A stretch of DNA of 64,000 nt, from NCBI GenBank assembly GCA_038210135.1, contig JBBQWZ010000032.1:1-64000 (forward strand), read 5' to 3'. Made by a program: the position numbers and the translations under genes. The notes below the pieces were generated by a model, which worked only from the letters and a program-made list of their open reading frames with translations, was not told the origin of the DNA and searched no databases. Below are positions 53,082-59,964 of the stretch, piece after piece. Every line of letters starts with the position of its first letter. The stretch's first letter is position 1. The stretch comes from JBBQWZ01 sp038210135 (GTDB lineage: Bacteria; Acidobacteriota; Terriglobia; Bryobacterales; Bryobacteraceae).

Positions 53082-53312
53082 ATGCTCGACTGGTCAACCT
53101 GTCCCGTCGTGGAACGCCACCCGCAGAAACTCAGCGGAGTGTGGCTTTTCCGGGATACCCGCGTACCCGTCTCCGCGCTTTTCACAAATCTGGAAGGCGG
53201 AGCCACGGTCGAGGAATTCCTCGAGTGGTTCCCTGGCGTTACTCGCGAACAGGTGAACGGAGTGCTCGACCATGTCGCACTCAGTGTTTCGGAACCGGTT
53301 CTCGCTTCCTGA
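53082..53312 (+). CDS. DUF433 antitoxin
   Basis: A 76-residue protein with the DUF433 signature: VVERHPQKLSGVWLFRDTR, then LEGGATVEEFLEWFPGVTRE and LDHVALSVSE. DUF433 proteins are winged-helix antitoxins (VapB45/MazE-like) that pair with PIN-like DUF5615 toxins. The partner gene follows immediately after 8 bp. Regulation is probably autorepression. Confidence 0.85.
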   Translation: MLDWSTCPVVERHPQKLSGVWLFRDTRVPVSALFTNLEGGATVEEFLEWFPGVTREQVNGVLDHVALSVSEPVLAS

Positions 53313-53320
53313 ACCCACCT

Positions 53321-53641
53321 ATGCGAGTGCTGTTCGATCACAACACCCCCGCGCCTCTTCGCTCTTCACTGAAATCTCACCACGTCGAAACGGCATACGC
53401 GCGCGGTTGGAGTAAACTCCTGAACGGCGACTTGCTCGCCGCGGCGGAAGCCGGCGGTTTCGAATTGCTCATTACCTCGGACCGCGGTTTCCAATATCAA
53501 CAGAACTGGGCCAGAAGAAAGATCGGGCTATTGATCCTCAGCACGAACGACTGGACACGGATCCGCAGCGTGCGAGACCAGATCGCGAATGCCGTCGACG
53601 CGATGGAAGCCGGCCAATTCGCCGAATTCGAAGTCCCGTAA
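53321..53641 (+). CDS. DUF5615 PIN-like toxin
   Basis: A 106-residue PIN-fold protein starting MRVLFDHNTPAPLRSSL, where Asp6 is the first metal ligand; LLITSDRGFQYQ carries the later Asp. DUF5615 proteins are putative RNases paired with DUF433. The gene follows the DUF433 gene, completing a type II toxin-antitoxin-like pair. Confidence 0.83.
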   Translation: MRVLFDHNTPAPLRSSLKSHHVETAYARGWSKLLNGDLLAAAEAGGFELLITSDRGFQYQQNWARRKIGLLILSTNDWTRIRSVRDQIANAVDAMEAGQFAEFEVP

Positions 53642-53686
53642 GCTGGCGACTCGGCGAAACCAAATCACCCCCTTCGTCCGAATCGT

Positions 53687-54355
53687 CTAATCCGCCCGCG
53701 GCTTCTGATACAACGCACAAAAACGCCGCACAGGCGGATCCTCATCGTCCTCGAAATCTTCGATTGAAATCAGCCGCAGCCCGAACTGCTCAACGCCCTC
53801 GATCTCGGCTCTCGTCAGCGGCCACGGAAGATCGCCCTCCGGTTCATCCTCTTCCCTGCCCCGCGCAATCAGCAGCAGCATCCCGCCCGGCTTGACCAAC
53901 GCCGCGATTCGCGCGGCCGCCAAACCTCGTACTGCAGGCGGCAGGACCTGCAGCGTGTACGCTTCGAATACGAAGTCGAACCCGCCGCGCCATCCCTCCG
54001 GCGCCGCCAGGACATCCGCCACTTCATAACTCACCTTGCTGTCTGGAAATCGCTTTTTCGCCGCTCCCACGGCGGATTCCGCCACGTCGAACGCCGTCGT
54101 CCGGAAGCCCCACGCCGCAAGCTGTTCCGCGTCGTCGCCCAATCCGCATCCGACCACCAGCGCGCTACGTCCGTCCGTCGGCAACGGATCCTGCTCCCAG
54201 AACGCCAGCAGGTTTGGATTCGGCCGCAAGTCCGCCCAGGAGATCGTCGTCTCCCCGCGCTCCGCTTCCTGATACAGCCGTTCGAACCAGCCCGTCGGAT
54301 CTCCTTGCGCCAAAGACTCCGCCGCCAGTTCGCGAGCGCGCGATCGATTTGTCAT
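53687..54355 (-). CDS. Class I SAM-dependent methyltransferase (thiopurine-methyltransferase-like)
   Basis: A protein of 222 residues from the ATG at 54355 (MTNRSRARELAA); a start 12 bp upstream at 54367 is possible. The SAM motif is LVVGCGLGDDAEQLAAWG, followed by TTAFDVAESAV. The C-terminal part, DFVFEAYTLQVLPP and GGMLLLIARGREEDE, resembles thiopurine/thiol methyltransferases. The small molecule it methylates is unknown. Convergent with the DUF433/DUF5615 pair. Confidence 0.85.
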   Translation of the reverse strand: MTNRSRARELAAESLAQGDPTGWFERLYQEAERGETTISWADLRPNPNLLAFWEQDPLPTDGRSALVVGCGLGDDAEQLAAWGFRTTAFDVAESAVGAAKKRFPDSKVSYEVADVLAAPEGWRGGFDFVFEAYTLQVLPPAVRGLAAARIAALVKPGGMLLLIARGREEDEPEGDLPWPLTRAEIEGVEQFGLRLISIEDFEDDEDPPVRRFCALYQKPRAD

Positions 54356-54469
54356 GTTCACCCTCAACTAGACTGGCATGGCGGCGGGCTTCCGGTACAA
54401 ATGCGACTCGAACGCGTCTACAAAACTGGCGGCCGCAAGGACGCCGTGGTAGCATCCGGTTAGAAGTTG

Positions 54470-54817
54470 ATGCAGCGCATTTCCCAATCCGGTGTCTGCC
54501 TCCTGGCGATCCTTCTGATCGCCGCAGTCGCCCAATGCGCCGTCGTATGCCAGACTTCGCCGCTTGAAAACACAAAGTCCGAAGCGAAGCTCCCGCCCTG
54601 CCACAAGCAGTCTAAATCTTCGTCCTCGAGCAACGATTGTTCGCACCTGCAGAACGCTTTGCTGGCCGCGACCGCGAACCTCTCTTTCGATTGGACCGCC
54701 GCGCTTCCCGCCTTCGCCGCGCTGTCGCTGACCGCGATCGCATCCGCACCCGCTTCGCAAATCAAGATCGCATTCGCGCCCATTTTTCCAGCCCCGCCTC
54801 TCTGTCTCCGCGTCTGA
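54470..54817 (+). CDS. Small secreted Cys-containing protein at head of metal-handling locus
   Basis: A 115-residue protein starting at the ATG at 54470 (MQRISQSGVCLLAILLIAA), with a TTG directly before it. The signal peptide is followed by Cys residues and a Ser/Lys-rich linker (LPPCHKQSKSSSSSNDCSHL) that could bind a metal via CH and CSH, then a second hydrophobic stretch. Small Cys/His peptides of this kind often precede copper-resistance operons. It is about 108 bp before the His-rich protein gene. Confidence 0.55.
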   Translation: MQRISQSGVCLLAILLIAAVAQCAVVCQTSPLENTKSEAKLPPCHKQSKSSSSSNDCSHLQNALLAATANLSFDWTAALPAFAALSLTAIASAPASQIKIAFAPIFPAPPLCLRV

Positions 54818-54925
54818 TTTCACGTTCTCTCGCTCTTTCCTCTCAAAAACGCCCGTATTTCGTGACAAACGAAATCCGGACGCGCCTGAGCCCAGTCTAA
54901 TCAGCAACTCTTTAGGAGCCAGAAC

Positions 54926-56059
54926 GTGTATCGCATTCTTCTTTTTTGCGTCGCCTTTGCGACCACTCTCAACGCTGCCACCGAGCGTGCCGGCAAATAC
55001 GAAATCACCCTTCGCGAACCCGACGGCGGACTCTCCGCGCAGGAGGAAATGCAGCTTGAATTCCGCGTCGTCGATACGTCGCGCGTCGATCCCGTGATGG
55101 GCCCGGCCGGGGTTATCCGCGCGAAGATCGAAGGCATCGTCGAAATGCCCGCCATGCGCGGCATGCCGAAAGTCGTCGAAATCGCCCATCCGGAAGGCGT
55201 TCCCGGCGAATATGGTTTGCATCCCACCTTCGCTCATGGCGGCGAGTTCAAGCTGACACTCAAGATCGCGCCTCCCGGCGACCAGCCGTTTGAGGTCACT
55301 TTTCCGCTGCAGGTCGCTGACGCCAAGGCCGTCACCCGGACCACCGTCAAGCCGTACCGCCTCGAAATCGTCTCGTCGCCGAAGAACCCGAAAGTCGGCG
55401 AGCCGGCGGAACTCACCATCCGCGTCCTGCGCGAAACTCCCAAAGAAACCGTCACTGCTTTCGATCTCACCCACGAACACCCCTTGCATCTGATCGTCGT
55501 TCGGGCGGACCTCGGAACCTTCTCCCATGAACACCCGGCTCTCGGAGAAAACGGCATCTTCAAAATTCGCTATGCCTTTCCTTCGGCCGGCGAATATCAT
55601 CTTTTCGCCGACACAGCCCCACGCGCCGCGGGATCTCAAGTGCTGATGGCCACTCTCAAAGTGAATGGGAAGGCCGAACCGAAATTCGACTTCTCAAAAG
55701 CCGATCGCAAATTGGAACGGGAAACCGGCGGAGTCGTCGTCTCGCTGGACGCGGCGACCTCGCGGCCCGTCAAGCGCAGCGTCACCGTCACCGCCACGGT
55801 GCGCGACCCCAAAGGCAATCCGATCACCGACCTCGAACCGTACCTGGGTGCGATGGGCCACTTCATCCTGATCCACGAGGACGGCGTGACGATGGTTCAC
55901 TCGCACCCCGACGAGCGCGATCCCGCGGTCGGAAAAAACGGCGTCATACCGTTTCTTTCGCGCTTTCCGAAGCCGGGAAGGTATCGCGGCTGGGCCCAGT
56001 TCCAGCGTGCCGGCAAGGTGATCACCGCGGACTTCATTCTCGAAGCAGGCGCGAAATGA
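54926..56059 (+). CDS. Secreted His-rich YtkA/FixH-like protein
   Basis: A 377-residue exported protein starting at GTG 54926, with AGGAG 7 nt upstream. The signal peptide ends near TTLNAAT. Two or three beta-sandwich domains follow: one with HPEGVPGEYGLHPTFAHGGE, one with DLTHEHPLHLIVVRADLGTF and SHEHPALGENG, and one with MGHFILIHEDGVTMVHSHPD. Clustered His and Met suggest copper or other soft-metal binding. It overlaps the next gene by 4 bp and is probably its periplasmic partner. Confidence 0.75.
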   Translation: MYRILLFCVAFATTLNAATERAGKYEITLREPDGGLSAQEEMQLEFRVVDTSRVDPVMGPAGVIRAKIEGIVEMPAMRGMPKVVEIAHPEGVPGEYGLHPTFAHGGEFKLTLKIAPPGDQPFEVTFPLQVADAKAVTRTTVKPYRLEIVSSPKNPKVGEPAELTIRVLRETPKETVTAFDLTHEHPLHLIVVRADLGTFSHEHPALGENGIFKIRYAFPSAGEYHLFADTAPRAAGSQVLMATLKVNGKAEPKFDFSKADRKLERETGGVVVSLDAATSRPVKRSVTVTATVRDPKGNPITDLEPYLGAMGHFILIHEDGVTMVHSHPDERDPAVGKNGVIPFLSRFPKPGRYRGWAQFQRAGKVITADFILEAGAK

Positions 56060-57981
56060 ATCGCAGTCGAATTCTCGCTGCTACCCTGACCGCCACAGTA
56101 TTACTCACCGCCGGAGCCTGGGCGCACGAAGGCGACAACAAACCTAAGAAGAAATCCGCCGCCGCCGCCGAGCTCAAATCCGCACGCGCCAAGCTCGACG
56201 CGGCAAAGAAGAAACTCGCATCGCAGGGCAAATATTCCTGCTGCGTAAAGCCCAGCTGCGACACCTGCGCGCGCCGCAACGGATCCTGCAAGTGCGCCGC
56301 GAATGTAGCCGCCGGCAAGGGCGCCTGCGGAGAATGCCAGGGAGGCTGGCTCGCCGGCCGCGGCGCGATCCCCGGCGTCGATCCAAAATCCGTCAAGCTG
56401 CTCGACTCTTCTCACCAAGCCGTCGCCGCCAAAACGCCTGAGGCGGATCTGCCGGACGCATTACGCGATGCGCTCGCCGAATTGACCAGTGCCAAGAAAA
56501 AGCTGGTTGCCGAAAAGCGTTTCGGATGCTGCATCAAGGGTGGCTGCGACGAGTGTGCCTTCGAAACCAGCTGCCCCTGCGGCTCCGACCTCGCCAAAGG
56601 CAAGGGCGTCTGCGGAACCTGCGTGGACGGCTGGAACGCCGGCGACGGACAATTCCCTAACCTTCCCCTTTCAGAAATCCATCTCGCGCCGATGTCCGGG
56701 CACGAGGGCATGCAACACGGCGGCATGGCGGGAATGGAGCACGGGTCCAACATGACTATGTCCTCCGGAACCAGCCAGCAGCCCGCCGCCGCGTTCAGCG
56801 ATAACGAAGCCACCCAGGCTGCTCCTATGCCCATGCTCATGGGCCGGACCGCGCGCGTAGGCGGTTGGGACTGGATGCTCTCCGCGAATCTGTTCGTCGT
56901 CGGCACCGCCCAGAGCGGCGCGCGCGGAGGTGACGCGGTGTACTCGGCAAATTGGGTGATGCCCATGTTCGGCCGCAAAGTAGGACGCGGCTACCTGACT
57001 CTGCGCCCCATGTTCAGCCTCGAGCCCGCGACAGTTCGCAACGGATTCTATCCGGAGCTGTTTCAGAACGGCGAAACCTATAAAGGACGCCCCATCGTCG
57101 ACGGCCAGCATCCGCACGATTTCTTCATGGAACTGGCGGCCAGCTATCGCCTGCCCATCAATGAATCCACCTCTGTGCTCTTCTATGGCGGCCCTCGCGG
57201 AGATCCGGCGCTCGGGCCGACAGCGTTTCCGCATCGCGTTTCCGCGTCCGAAAATCCGTTGGCAGCCCTCGGACATCACGAGCAGGATTCGACGCACATC
57301 GCCGCAAACGTGATGACGTTCGGAGTTACCCATCGTTGGATTACCCTCGAAGCGTCCGGTTTTCATGGTCGCGAGCCAGACGACAAGCGCTGGAATCTCG
57401 ACCGCGGAGCCGTCAATTCCTACTCGTCGCGAATCACCGTTTCCCCCAATTCCCGCTGGAGCTTTCAGTTCTCCGGAGCCAACATCGAAGGCCGCGAAGT
57501 GGATCATCCGCTCGACACGACCGTCCGCCTCACCGCCTCCGCCATGCACGTTCTCCCTACGAAGACCGGCCATCTTGCGACGTCTTTCGTATGGGGCCGC
57601 AACATCGAGCACGGCGCCGGCGTGCCGCTCGCGGCACTTGCCCACGAGACCAGTGGGACCTTCGACGCCTACCTCGCCGAGACTACCTGGAAGACAAATA
57701 GCAACTGGGTGTGGGGCCGCTTCGAGTCCGTCGAGAAAAGCCGCCAGCTGCTGACGCTCGATTCAAACGACGATCCGCTCGGTTTCGTGCAAGCCTACAC
57801 AGCCGGCTACGAGCGCGAACTCCCGCGCAACTGGTTCTCGGGCGCCCGCTGGCTCACCGCTGGAATCGGCGGACAGGTCACGCTGTACCGCCCGCCCGTC
57901 GAGCTGCGCAAAGTGTACGGCGATACTCCGGTCGGCGCACAGATTTTTCTGCGTCTTCGACTGGCCAATCCGGTGAAGTAA
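56056..57981 (+). CDS. Cys-rich tandem-module protein with Met/His linker and beta-barrel-like domain
   Basis: A 641-residue exported protein (signal peptide ends near GAWAHEG). Two duplicated modules each carry eight Cys: C62,63,68,71,78,80,91,94 and C158,159,164,167,173,175,186,189, with spacing CC-x4-C-x2-C-x5/6-C-x-C-x10-C-x2-C, each preceded by a Lys/Ala-rich helix. A Met/His-rich linker follows (212-236, HEGMQHGGMAGMEHGSNM). From about 260 to the end, amphipathic strands with aromatic girdles and a C-terminal FLRLRLANPVK suggest an outer-membrane beta-barrel. No known family covers the whole. It likely binds or moves a soft metal such as copper; this is inference. Confidence 0.72.
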   Translation: MNRSRILAATLTATVLLTAGAWAHEGDNKPKKKSAAAAELKSARAKLDAAKKKLASQGKYSCCVKPSCDTCARRNGSCKCAANVAAGKGACGECQGGWLAGRGAIPGVDPKSVKLLDSSHQAVAAKTPEADLPDALRDALAELTSAKKKLVAEKRFGCCIKGGCDECAFETSCPCGSDLAKGKGVCGTCVDGWNAGDGQFPNLPLSEIHLAPMSGHEGMQHGGMAGMEHGSNMTMSSGTSQQPAAAFSDNEATQAAPMPMLMGRTARVGGWDWMLSANLFVVGTAQSGARGGDAVYSANWVMPMFGRKVGRGYLTLRPMFSLEPATVRNGFYPELFQNGETYKGRPIVDGQHPHDFFMELAASYRLPINESTSVLFYGGPRGDPALGPTAFPHRVSASENPLAALGHHEQDSTHIAANVMTFGVTHRWITLEASGFHGREPDDKRWNLDRGAVNSYSSRITVSPNSRWSFQFSGANIEGREVDHPLDTTVRLTASAMHVLPTKTGHLATSFVWGRNIEHGAGVPLAALAHETSGTFDAYLAETTWKTNSNWVWGRFESVEKSRQLLTLDSNDDPLGFVQAYTAGYERELPRNWFSGARWLTAGIGGQVTLYRPPVELRKVYGDTPVGAQIFLRLRLANPVK

Positions 57982-57995
57982 ATCGCGAAGGCGTT

Positions 57996-58211
57996 TTATC
58001 GCGCCACTTTTCTTATCGCTTTCCACGCCTGCACCAGTTCCTGAATCAGCCGCGGCGACGGAACTCGCACGTTATACCGGCACGCGTTGTGGCTGGCTTT
58101 GTAGTAGATCTCCAGCTCGCTGCGCGACATGGCGGTCAGCTTCTCTCGCAACAGAGAAAGTTCGTCCTTCGTCAGCTGCTCTCGTTGGGGCGACAAAATG
58201 CGGCGGGCCAT
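57996..58211 (-). CDS. Hypothetical basic helical protein (71 aa)
   Basis: From the ATG at 58211 (MARRILSPQREQLTKDELSL) to 57996; an in-frame start at 58253 would add 14 residues. Helical and basic, with TAMSRSELEIYYKASHNACR and PSPRLIQELVQAWKAIRKVA. No domain was recognised. It is convergent with the barrel gene, the ends 14 bp apart. It could be a small DNA-binding or stress protein, but this is a guess. Confidence 0.48.
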   Translation of the reverse strand: MARRILSPQREQLTKDELSLLREKLTAMSRSELEIYYKASHNACRYNVRVPSPRLIQELVQAWKAIRKVAR

Positions 58212-58241
58212 ACCCCAGCAGCTTACCATTACTTTCGCCTT

Positions 58242-58340
58242 GTGTTCGCCCATCTTCGCGAAAAGCTCTTGACCGGATCTGGCGTCTTCCTCTTCGTCGG
58301 AGCGGCCATTGGAATGCTGTTTTATAGACTGTCGAACTAA
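58242..58340 (+). CDS. Candidate 32-residue membrane peptide
   Basis: From GTG 58242 the frame encodes 32 residues, including a hydrophobic stretch (GVFLFVGAAIGMLFYRL) flanked by Lys and Arg, which fits a single-pass membrane peptide. There is no clear ribosome-binding site. If real, it is divergent from the 71-aa gene at 58211 and rules out that gene's longer start. Low confidence. Confidence 0.28.
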   Translation: MFAHLREKLLTGSGVFLFVGAAIGMLFYRLSN

Positions 58341-58410
58341 CCTCGCAGACTCACGTCGATGGGTTCGAAGCCGACGGCGTTTCGTGGGATTTTTTTAATC
58401 GGAAGTCAAT

Positions 58411-58433
58411 GATTCCTTCGGAATCGGTATGCT
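58411..58433 (+). promoter_or_regulatory. Candidate promoter with overlapping 6-bp inverted repeat
   Basis: GATTCC-TTC-GGAATC (58411-58425) is a perfect inverted repeat that ends 2 bp before TATGCT (58428-58433), a plausible -10 for the gene starting at 58463. The palindrome sits where an operator would. No strong -35 is present. Confidence 0.35.
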
Positions 58434-58462
58434 ACATTTTTCACTGGGAGAAGTACTCACAC

Positions 58463-58822
58463 ATGAAACAAATGATGAACCTGATCGTCCTCGCCACCGC
58501 CTTCGCGCTGGCCATTCCGGCGTTCGCGCAGCCGGCCGCCACCAAGGCGACCACCGCTGCCAAAATGACCACCGACTCCAAAATGACCAAGAAGGCAGCT
58601 ATGGTTCCGCCGACCGACGCGGAAATCGCAGACGCGAAAGCCAAGGGCATGGTCTGGGTCAACACTGAAACCAAGGTCTATCACAAGGACGGCACCTACT
58701 ACGGCAAGACCAAGCGCGGCAAGTTCATGATGGCCGCCGATGCCGACAAAGCCGGCTACCGCGCCGCGAAGGAAAGCCCGATCGGCAAGAAGAAGAAGAC
58801 CACCGCTCCGGCAGCGAAGTAA
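58463..58822 (+). CDS. Small secreted Lys-rich protein (119 aa)
   Basis: Starts at the ATG at 58463 (MKQMMNLIVLATAFALAIPA); the signal peptide ends near AFAQPA. A Thr/Lys/Met-rich linker precedes a compact domain (MVWVNTETKVYHKDGTYYGK, TKRGKFMMAADADKAGYRAA) of the short type found as a tail on many Acidobacteria and Planctomycetes secreted proteins. The C terminus is KKKKTTAPAAK. Function unknown. Confidence 0.72.
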   Translation: MKQMMNLIVLATAFALAIPAFAQPAATKATTAAKMTTDSKMTKKAAMVPPTDAEIADAKAKGMVWVNTETKVYHKDGTYYGKTKRGKFMMAADADKAGYRAAKESPIGKKKKTTAPAAK

Positions 58823-58830
58823 TTGTTCAA

Positions 58831-58882
58831 CCGGACCATCATGTCGTCATCCAAGCGATATCATGATGGCATGATGGTCCGG
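58831..58882. promoter_or_regulatory. Perfect 13-bp inverted repeat, probable operator of CopG/VapC
   Basis: CCGGACCATCATG (58831-58843) and CATGATGGTCCGG (58870-58882) are exact inverted copies 26 bp apart. An additional CATGATGG lies at 58862-58869, giving a direct repeat. The right arm overlaps the start codon of the antitoxin gene. This geometry is typical of ribbon-helix-helix autorepressor sites. Confidence 0.7.
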
Positions 58883-59125
58883 ACCCAAATCCAATTCACG
58901 CCCGAGCAGGCGGATCGTCTGCGAAGGCTGGCGGCCGAAAAACACGTTTCCGTTTCAGAGCTCGTCCGACAGGGTGTGGATCAAATACTGGTCGCCGAAT
59001 CGACACCCTCGCGGGAAGAATTGGTACGCCGGGCGATGTCGGTGGTAGGTAAATATAAATCCGGGAAACGAGCTCACTACGGTCGCGATCACGATAAGTA
59101 TTTAAACGAAGGAAAGCGCTGGTGA
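58871..59125 (+). CDS. CopG/ribbon-helix-helix antitoxin
   Basis: A protein of 84 residues from the ATG at 58871 (MMVRTQIQFTPEQADRLRRL); an in-frame TTG further upstream at 58823 would run through the operator and is unlikely. The RHH strand TQIQF and helix pair RLRRLAAEKHVSVSELVRQG match CopG antitoxins. A C-terminal basic tail (KSGKRAHYGRDHDKYL) likely wraps the toxin. It overlaps VapC by 4 bp. Confidence 0.85.
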   Translation: MMVRTQIQFTPEQADRLRRLAAEKHVSVSELVRQGVDQILVAESTPSREELVRRAMSVVGKYKSGKRAHYGRDHDKYLNEGKRW

Positions 59126-59520
59126 ACGTGTTCATTGACACGTCCGCACTCTTTCCACTCATCGAAGCAACAGACGCGGATCACCACCGGGCGAAGAGTA
59201 CTTGGATCGAGCTCACTCGGCGGCAAGATATCCTCGTCACGTCCAATTACGTCCTCCTCGAAGCAAGTGCTCTCATTCAGCGGCGTCATGGGTTGAGAGC
59301 GGCGTTCGATTTATTCGAGAATTTCGCGCCCGCCTTGGATGTCCATTGGATTGGCGCGGAGATCCATGCCGCAGCCGTAGCGAAGTGGACATCTGCGAAC
59401 CGAACGAAATTGTCACTGGTTGACTGTTCGAGCTTCGAACTGATGCGCGTCAAGCAAATCTCTCACGCGTTCGCATTTGACCGGCACTTCAACGAGGAAG
59501 GATTCAAGGTTTTACCTTAA
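59122..59520 (+). CDS. vapC: PIN-domain toxin VapC
   Basis: A 132-residue PIN RNase starting at GTG 59122. The metal-binding acids are Asp6 (VFIDTSALF), Glu47 (LLEASALI) and Asp101 (LVDCSSFELM), with a further Asp near 120 (AFAFDRHF). It would cleave tRNA or mRNA and is neutralised by the CopG-type partner, with which it is translationally coupled by ATGA-type overlap. Confidence 0.9.
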   Translation: MNVFIDTSALFPLIEATDADHHRAKSTWIELTRRQDILVTSNYVLLEASALIQRRHGLRAAFDLFENFAPALDVHWIGAEIHAAAVAKWTSANRTKLSLVDCSSFELMRVKQISHAFAFDRHFNEEGFKVLP

Positions 59521-59522
59521 CC

Positions 59523-59885
59523 TTAATCGTTCGCGCCCAGCGTCGTAAACCAATATTTCCCGCCCGCCTGTTCGAAGACAAACATCTGCTCTCCGCAGAA
59601 AATCTCAAAGCCGTTCTTATCCTTCACCAGCTTCTCTTTCGCGAAACACGCCCGAATCTTCGCCGGAAACAGCTTCGGCACCGCTTTCACGAATCCCGCC
59701 TTATCCAGATTCTTGTTCTCCAGCAGAAACGGCAGCTGCGTCATCGACGCGATCGCCTCCGCGTCCGATCTCCCCACCGCAGCCTGAAATCGCGCCCAGA
59801 ACGCCGTCATGGTTTCCGCTGCCGGGGCCGTCTGCGCGGAACACAACCCAGCGACCAGCAGAAACACGAAAGCAAGCTTCTTCAT
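59523..59885 (-). CDS. Small secreted hypothetical protein (120 aa)
   Basis: From the ATG at 59885 (MKKLAFVFLLVAGLCSAQTA), with GGAGGG 6 nt upstream, to 59523. A signal peptide is followed by a small alpha+beta domain (FWARFQAAVGRSDAEAIASM, FPAKIRACFAKEKLVKDKNG, MFVFEQAGGKYWFTTLG) that recalls the SnoaL/NTF2-like fold. No further function was assigned. It is convergent with VapC, the stops 2 bp apart. Confidence 0.7.
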   Translation of the reverse strand: MKKLAFVFLLVAGLCSAQTAPAAETMTAFWARFQAAVGRSDAEAIASMTQLPFLLENKNLDKAGFVKAVPKLFPAKIRACFAKEKLVKDKNGFEIFCGEQMFVFEQAGGKYWFTTLGAND

Positions 59886-59901
59886 AAAGGCCCTCCGAAA
59901 C

Positions 59902-59951
59902 AAAAAGGGCGCGAGCTGGGATCGCTTTCGATCACCAGCCCGCGCCTTTTT
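59902..59951 (-). terminator. Terminator of topA
   Basis: A long hairpin of two 23-nt arms (59902-59924 and 59929-59951) with small bulges, core pairs CGCG/CGCG and ATCG/CGAT, flanked by AAAAA and TTTTT. It lies just after the topA stop at 59965 and before the next minus-strand gene's start. Confidence 0.75.
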
Positions 59952-59964
59952 GACACCAGAAAAA

